Assembly: GCA_030523385.1 (NCBI GenBank)
Contig: JAUNIV010000042.1
Span: 1 to 11,706, forward strand
Origin: Bacteroidales bacterium
Lineage (GTDB): Bacteria; Bacteroidota; Bacteroidia; Bacteroidales; Bacteroidaceae
DNA length: 11,706 bases
Direction: 5' to 3'
Each line of letters begins with the position of its first letter. Position 1 is the first letter of the stretch. Shown piece after piece: positions 7,289 to 11,706 of the stretch. The notes below the pieces were generated by a model. The model was given only the letters and a program-made list of their open reading frames with translations, searched no databases and was not told where the DNA came from. The translations under genes were made by a program, and so were the position numbers.

Positions 7289-9880
7289 ATGAAGCATCTT
7301 GTCATTATAGTTGTTTTCTTTTTCAGCCTGGCCATGGCTTATGGTCAGACTGAAAAGATATGTGGTGTTGTTGCCGATGCAGATGACCGTTTGCCGATAG
7401 CAGGAGCTATCGTACGGCTCAAGAACTCTTCCGATGTCATTGTGCAGTATGCAATTACCGATGACAATGGACGGTTTTGCATAAGTAACAATCTTTCCGA
7501 TAAAGGGGTTTCGTTGCATATTCAATGTATGGGTTATCGTCCTCATACATTGAATATGGAAGACATTGTAACTCCTCTTGCTGTGTATCTCATCCCACAG
7601 CCTACACAGCTCAAAGATGTTATCGTAAAGGCTCCCGACATTGAGCAGCGCAGCGACACCTTGGTTTATTATATGAGTAAATACGCCACATCGCAAGACA
7701 AGAATGTGGCTGATGTACTCAGGCGTTTGCCGGGTATCAAAATCGAGGAGAATGGCGAAATAAAATATAACGGTGAGCCTATCAATAAGTTTTATATAGA
7801 CGGTTCCGATTTCATGGATGGACGTTACGGGCTGGCAACGGAGAATATTGCATCTTCGGATGTGGCCAAAGTCGAAATATTGGAAAACCATCAGCCTGTA
7901 CAGGTATTACAAGGAATAGAATTCTCGCCACAGGCAGGACTTAATGTGACCTTGAAAAAGGAAGCCCGCAGCAAATGGATATCCATACTGAATGGTGGCA
8001 TAGGGATGTCTTCTCCGTTATACGATGCTTCTGCATTTGCCATGCGCATCGCAGGGAAACGGCAAAACATGGCAACCGTAAGGGCAAACAATACCGGATG
8101 GAATCCGGCATCGCAAAGCCGGATACATACGGAAGATGCTATGTTTGACAGCCATAGTGAGGATGATATGTGGGAGGACTATATTGCGGTCAGGCAACTG
8201 TCTTCACCCATTGACGAACGACGTACGCGTGATAACTTTTCAACATTGGCAAACACGTCGGACTCATGGCATGTGGCCGACGGAAAGGATGTCAAGTTCA
8301 ATCTTACGTATGAGTATGACAGGCTGGATGGTTTTGCGTGGAATGAGACCGATTATTTCGATGAACTTATCAGTACTTTCACGGAATGTAACGCCATGCA
8401 GACCCGTACACATCGCATAGGGAGCGGCTGGACTTTGCAGGTCAACCGTCCGACATTGTTTCTAAAGGATAATATTTATCTTGATGTCGAGCACAGCCAT
8501 ACAGCGTCAGATATTGGCGGGACAATGTCGGTTCTGCAAAAAGCTATGGCCAATTCATTCAGTGTGACGAATGACCTGCAATCAATAAAGCGCATCGGCA
8601 GTAATCTGCTTTCGGTATCATCGCGCAACAGATACACCGTCAAACACCAGACTTTGGATGTCAGGACGGACAAAGAAATGTTTCAAGACATTGCAGCAGG
8701 AGATTTCCGTTCGATAACGGAAGTCCGCTTCGGGAAAAGGAAGAACAGATGGAACCTATATGCCAAAGGAGGAATTGATTTCAACTATCATGGCATGAAT
8801 AGTGATTTGCAGGGATTGGAGTATTCATACCCATCGGGAAGTGACATGAATTTTGTTTTGCTGAATACATACATTTCGCCGGAGGCTTCGTTTCAGTCAT
8901 ACAGATGGCTTTTCACTGTTTCGGCTCCGATAAGTTATGATTTGCATAGCATCGAAGATAAGACAGTTCGGGAAGGACGTACTACGAAGAATTATATGGC
9001 TGTCATCCCTTCGCTGTATCTCCGACATCAACTCAATGCGAAAACAGACGTTTCGGCACGACTGAAGTATTCCTTGACTCCGCCGAAGCCTGCCATGCAA
9101 ATAAATAATGTTTTTATGAAAGATTTCCGTAATCTGTACCTGCCATGTTCGGTATTGGAATATGGAGGTGAAAGCAGTACTGTAATCAATTTCAGATACC
9201 GCAATCCCGTCACTTCGTTTTTCTTTAATATGACAGGAAAAGTGGGATGGGCATACAGTCCCCGTATGATTAGCCAGCAGTTCATCGGGAATTATATTCT
9301 TACCGGATATTCTCCCGCAAAGAGCGATAGCGAGAACTTTGCTGTCTATGGGAATGTCAGCAAAGGGTTGATGTCCGGAAAAGTCACATTGGGAATCGAT
9401 GTCGGATATACAGGGGTACGGGCAACAACGATGAGGCAAGATGCAGTCACGCCGTACGTCTTTAGGGTCTTCTCCATACATCCCAATCTGAAAGGGAATC
9501 TGACAGATTGGTTCTCTACGGATTACCGGTTATTCTATGCAAACAATGCATTGGATATAAAAAACGCAGGCAAGACTGACTATGCCTCATTGAAGCAATA
9601 CCTGACATTGATATTCATGCCTCATAAAAACTGGCATATTTCCACAGGAGCTGAACAGTATTATACCCGATTTTCTTCGGGAGCCTCTGCCAGTCTGGTA
9701 TTGCTTGATGCTTCTGTCAGATGGACCGTATCTCCAAAGGTTGAACTAAGTCTGGTTGCAACGAATCTGCTGGACAAACGCGAGTACAGTTATACTGATT
9801 ATGGCTTGTTGAGTGAGACGGATTATATGTATAGAATAAGAGGCCGCAATATAGTTGCAACTGTTCAGGTGCGGCTATGA
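7289..9880 (+). CDS. TonB-receptor-like outer-membrane protein with CarboxypepD_reg domain
   Basis: An 863-residue outer-membrane protein. Residues 1-19 are a signal peptide. Residues about 24-102 form a CarboxypepD_reg-like beta-sandwich (GVVAD..PIAGAIV, ITDDNGRF, GYRP). Residues about 109-225 form a plug-like domain with DVLRRLPGI at 142-150, INKFYIDGSDF at 165-175 and VEILENHQPVQVL at 195-207. The rest, rich in alternating strands and aromatic residues, looks like a beta-barrel and has NLLDKREYSYTDYG near its end. The last strand ends in VQVRL, so the final residue is Leu rather than the usual aromatic. It is shorter than a typical SusC (about 1000 residues) and has no SusD neighbour, so I do not call it SusC. 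An in-frame TTG at 7274 overlaps the GLPGLI stop and would add KKYS; ATG 7289 is preferred. Substrate and TonB dependence are unproven. Confidence 0.88.
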   Translation: MKHLVIIVVFFFSLAMAYGQTEKICGVVADADDRLPIAGAIVRLKNSSDVIVQYAITDDNGRFCISNNLSDKGVSLHIQCMGYRPHTLNMEDIVTPLAVYLIPQPTQLKDVIVKAPDIEQRSDTLVYYMSKYATSQDKNVADVLRRLPGIKIEENGEIKYNGEPINKFYIDGSDFMDGRYGLATENIASSDVAKVEILENHQPVQVLQGIEFSPQAGLNVTLKKEARSKWISILNGGIGMSSPLYDASAFAMRIAGKRQNMATVRANNTGWNPASQSRIHTEDAMFDSHSEDDMWEDYIAVRQLSSPIDERRTRDNFSTLANTSDSWHVADGKDVKFNLTYEYDRLDGFAWNETDYFDELISTFTECNAMQTRTHRIGSGWTLQVNRPTLFLKDNIYLDVEHSHTASDIGGTMSVLQKAMANSFSVTNDLQSIKRIGSNLLSVSSRNRYTVKHQTLDVRTDKEMFQDIAAGDFRSITEVRFGKRKNRWNLYAKGGIDFNYHGMNSDLQGLEYSYPSGSDMNFVLLNTYISPEASFQSYRWLFTVSAPISYDLHSIEDKTVREGRTTKNYMAVIPSLYLRHQLNAKTDVSARLKYSLTPPKPAMQINNVFMKDFRNLYLPCSVLEYGGESSTVINFRYRNPVTSFFFNMTGKVGWAYSPRMISQQFIGNYILTGYSPAKSDSENFAVYGNVSKGLMSGKVTLGIDVGYTGVRATTMRQDAVTPYVFRVFSIHPNLKGNLTDWFSTDYRLFYANNALDIKNAGKTDYASLKQYLTLIFMPHKNWHISTGAEQYYTRFSSGASASLVLLDASVRWTVSPKVELSLVATNLLDKREYSYTDYGLLSETDYMYRIRGRNIVATVQVRL

Positions 9881-10002
9881 GAAAATACTTTTCTTGCTCT
9901 ACACAGCTTTTCAGGTATATTATTTCACATCCTTTTCTGGAGTGAATAGAGTACCGGTAGCACGTACTTTGGGGATATCTAAGGTAATATCTTTATTTAT
10001 AA
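9881..10002. other. Convergent gap between the outer-membrane-protein and ATPase genes
   Basis: This 122-base gap lies between converging stop codons. The only small inverted repeat I see at the left edge is GAAAA-TAC-TTTTC (9881-9893), which is too weak and AT-rich to call a terminator. On the minus strand, 9991-9920 reads as 23 codons plus a stop, with protein-like composition (it begins DITLDIPKVRATG and ends EKDVK) but no start codon. It may be the 3' end of a lost gene. Confidence 0.3.
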
Positions 10003-11394
10003 TTAAATAGTGGCCAATAAACTCAAATCAACATCAGGAATGATAACGTCCGCAAGCTTATCTTCAACAAGGAATCCCATATAAAGCGGAATGGTGAGTA
10101 TATCCCCCTCACGTCCTACATTATATTGTCCCAACTTGATTGCATTCTTGACATGATACACATCCTTGTTCTTCAGAACCGTAGTCATGCTTTTTGACTT
10201 GCCTGACTTTGCCTTGACTTCAAGGATAACGCATTCCCCTTTGAATCTCACCAAGAAGTCCAGTTCAAGACCACTATCCTTATGGAAGTAGTATAGCTTT
10301 TGCCCGGACTTACATAAGAAATCAGCCATTAGATTCTCAAAGATAGCCCCCTTGTATCCAAGAAGATTACCCTTCAAAATATCTGCCTGCGTGCCATAGT
10401 CGAGCATAGCCATAAGAACACCAATATCAGTGGTATATACTTTGAAACACTCTTTGATGGAATTACCCTCTAACGGCAGTTCCGTAATCTGTGTGTTATA
10501 GCATCTACGGACTATCCCTGCATCCTCCAGCCATTGGATACTACCGATATACTGCGAAGCCCTTCCGCCCTTCTTGACAATGGAATATTGGAATTTCTTG
10601 TTCTCTTTGGCTAATTGTTTCGGAATAGATTCAAAACATTCACGGATATTAGGCTTGTCCGCATCATCCGCATATTTAACCATATCCTCTTCGTATTCGG
10701 CTATAAGATTGCGTTGCACCTTATATATAAGTTCGATATTTTTGGTTTCAAGGAAACAGTTCACTACTTCCGGCAGACCTCCGATAATGACATATCTATA
10801 CAGCAACTCCATCATTGCCTTGTGAATTCCATCGGGAACAGCATTTTCATTCTCAAAGCATGATTTGACCGCATCAATGACAGCTTCACTGATTCCATTT
10901 GCCCATAAAAACTCCTCAAAATCCAACGGATACATATCTATCACGGTTTCATATCCGACAGGAACAGAATCTTGTCCCTCCTCTTCGTTTTTCTTCCTGC
11001 TTTTGCCGTAGCCTTTCACTCCCAAAAGAGAACCCGTAGCAATAACATCAAAACGCCCGTCTATATGAAATGACTTTAAGGCTGTCCTTGCTTCCTTGCA
11101 CTCCTGAATCTCATCAAGGATAATACAAGTTTTCCCCTCAATGAAACGACTACCTTGAATCAAAGCAGAGAGGTTGAGAATGATGGTATCGACATCTATA
11201 TTGCCCGTAAAGGCAGACTTCTTATCCGATTCAAGTATGAAGTTCACATAGACCACACTCTCATAATTCTCTCTTGCGAATTTCTGGACAATATATGTCT
11301 TTCCGCATTGGCGGATACCTTTTATCACAAGGGGCTTTCTGTCCTCAGACTCTTTCCATTTAGCTAAATATGTTTCTATTCTCCTTTTAAGCAT
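10003..11394 (-). CDS. AAA_14/DUF4143 ATPase
   Basis: A 463-residue P-loop ATPase of the AAA_14 plus DUF4143 family, abundant in anaerobic bacteria and archaea but without an agreed function. The Walker A motif is GIRQCGKT at residues 26-33 (K32) and Walker B is IILDE at 91-95 (D94, E95). A sensor-1-like ATGSLLG lies at 119-125. The family stretch MYPLDFEEFLWANG is at 154-167 and IGGLPEVV at 204-211. The DUF4143 part contains a PD-(D/E)xK-like signature, ELDF at 377-380 followed by EVK at 392-394, so a nuclease-like fold is present; catalysis is not shown. No signal peptide or membrane segment is seen, so it should be cytoplasmic. It is a single gene with its own promoter, unrelated in function to the genes at its left. 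The start MLKRRIETYL is typical for the family. Full length suggests it is intact. Confidence 0.93.
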   Translation of the reverse strand: MLKRRIETYLAKWKESEDRKPLVIKGIRQCGKTYIVQKFARENYESVVYVNFILESDKKSAFTGNIDVDTIILNLSALIQGSRFIEGKTCIILDEIQECKEARTALKSFHIDGRFDVIATGSLLGVKGYGKSRKKNEEEGQDSVPVGYETVIDMYPLDFEEFLWANGISEAVIDAVKSCFENENAVPDGIHKAMMELLYRYVIIGGLPEVVNCFLETKNIELIYKVQRNLIAEYEEDMVKYADDADKPNIRECFESIPKQLAKENKKFQYSIVKKGGRASQYIGSIQWLEDAGIVRRCYNTQITELPLEGNSIKECFKVYTTDIGVLMAMLDYGTQADILKGNLLGYKGAIFENLMADFLCKSGQKLYYFHKDSGLELDFLVRFKGECVILEVKAKSGKSKSMTTVLKNKDVYHVKNAIKLGQYNVGREGDILTIPLYMGFLVEDKLADVIIPDVDLSLLATI

Positions 11395-11418
11395 AGCTCA
11401 ATCATATTCTTCCACTGG

Positions 11419-11426
11419 CAAAGTTA
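11419..11426 (-). promoter_or_regulatory. -7 box of the ATPase gene
   Basis: On the minus strand TAACTTTG matches TAnnTTTG and ends 24 bases before the ATG at 11394. There is no TTTG at the usual -33 position. Instead the region directly upstream is occupied by a 20-base direct repeat whose inner copy shares its last base with the first base of the box. Confidence 0.6.
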
Positions 11427-11478
11427 CACTTTTTCCAGCGAATAATATTCGAATCGACACACTTTTTCAAACGAATAA
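11426..11478. repeat. 20-bp direct repeat with 33-bp period upstream of the ATPase
   Basis: ACACTTTTTCCAGCGAATAA at 11426-11445 and ACACTTTTTCAAACGAATAA at 11459-11478 match at 18 of 20 positions and have a 33-bp period, about three helical turns. A degenerate third copy, ACATTTTTCCCAA, starts at 11492, again 33 bp away, matching 11 of its 13 bases. The inner copy abuts the -7 box, a position where a bound protein would block transcription. CGAATA-A-TATTCG, an inverted repeat at 11439-11451, lies at the junction. A regulatory role is inferred. Confidence 0.5.
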
Positions 11479-11489
11479 ATCGCATATAG

Positions 11490-11609
11490 CTACATTTTTC
11501 CCAATTCAGCCAATATCGTCATGGCACTTTGTTGCCTGATTTCGGGGATGGTGACCGGCAGGCTTATCGGATCCACGTAACTCTCATTGCAGATGCTTAC
11601 TTTTAGAGC
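11490..11609 (-). pseudogene. Possible 3' remnant of an unidentified gene (39 codons)
   Basis: On the minus strand a frame of 39 codons runs from just after an in-frame TAG (11612-11610) to a TAG at 11492-11490. It has no plausible start near its beginning, yet its composition is protein-like and richer in G+C than its flanks. Its middle reads YVDPISLPVTIPEIRQQ and it ends ILAELGKM. I do not recognise the family. It may be the end of a gene disrupted when the ATPase or the palindromes arrived, or simply a chance open frame. Confidence 0.3.
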
Positions 11610-11617
11610 CTAAAATG

Positions 11618-11679
11618 AAGATGATACATCTTACAATGATAAGATGTATCATGTTGCAGCAGTAAGATGTATCATCTTA
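11618..11679. repeat. Cluster of three short palindromic repeats
   Basis: Three near-copies of a 16-bp unit occur with 22- and 23-bp spacing: AAGATGATACATCTTA at 11618-11633 (inverted), TAAGATGTATCATGTT at 11640-11655 and TAAGATGTATCATCTT at 11663-11678. The first and third are themselves palindromic with 6-7-bp arms. Copies 1 and 2 form a perfect 13-bp stem with a 6-base loop; copies 1 and 3 form a perfect 17-bp inverted repeat with a 27-base loop. These pairings exclude one another. No T-run follows directly (TTTTTT is at 11691-11696), so it is not a standard terminator. Confidence 0.7.
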
Positions 11680-11706
11680 TAAAGTGGTGATTTTTTCAGA
11701 TAGATG

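Noticed and set aside
7271..7891. 206-codon minus-strand open frame opposite the start of the outer-membrane-protein gene.
   Set aside because: The plus-strand protein is well supported by signal peptide and domains; the antisense product has no recognisable features.
8897..9481. 194-codon minus-strand open frame within the outer-membrane-protein gene.
   Set aside because: It lies inside the barrel coding region and shows no recognisable protein features.
7289..9880. Calling the barrel protein SusC.
   Set aside because: It is shorter than SusC, its partner is a GLPGLI protein rather than SusD, and its conserved plug motifs belong to a different CarboxypepD_reg barrel group.
9881..9893. GAAAA-TAC-TTTTC as the terminator of the outer-membrane-protein operon.
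   Set aside because: A five-pair AT-rich stem with no T-run following the hairpin is too weak.
11618..11679. The three terminal repeats as a CRISPR array.
   Set aside because: The units are palindromic, in mixed orientation, only 16 bp long, and separated by 6-7 bases, with no cas genes nearby.

Overview
The window looks like chromosomal DNA from a member of the Bacteroidales (Bacteroides/Phocaeicola/Parabacteroides group). The evidence is direct: a hybrid two-component system with a Reg_prop propeller, a Y_Y_Y domain and an AraC output; a GLPGLI-family secreted protein; a carboxypeptidase-regulatory-domain outer-membrane protein; and several TAnnTTTG -7 boxes, the core promoter element of this phylum. 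No species can be named from the sequence alone.

Layout, left to right. Positions 64-4087 (+) hold a -7 box and a complete 1330-residue hybrid sensor/regulator (HTCS). Its stop codon lies 3 bp from the stop of a convergent two-gene operon on the minus strand: a membrane histidine kinase (6225-4771) followed by an OmpR/PhoB-type response regulator (4771-4091), joined by a one-base TAATG overlap. A compact divergent control region (6226-6386) separates this operon from a plus-strand pair, the GLPGLI protein (6387-7277) and a TonB-receptor-like outer-membrane protein (7289-9880). A short gap (9881-10002) with a possible gene remnant follows. Next is a minus-strand AAA_14/DUF4143 ATPase (11394-10003) with its own promoter. 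The last 312 bases hold no intact gene, but contain phased repeats, a 39-codon remnant-like frame and a cluster of three short palindromes.

How the genes may work together. The kinase-regulator operon and the GLPGLI/outer-membrane-protein operon are divergent and share one control region. That region holds a 9-bp direct repeat with an 11-bp period, the spacing used by OmpR/PhoB-family dimers, almost exactly midway between the two -7 boxes. The simplest reading is that the two-component system controls both itself and the envelope pair. The signal and the substrate of the pair are unknown. The HTCS probably regulates glycan-use genes outside the left edge, because no SusC/SusD or glycoside hydrolase gene is inside the window. 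The ATPase belongs to a very common but poorly understood family and looks like an independent, possibly transferred, single-gene unit.
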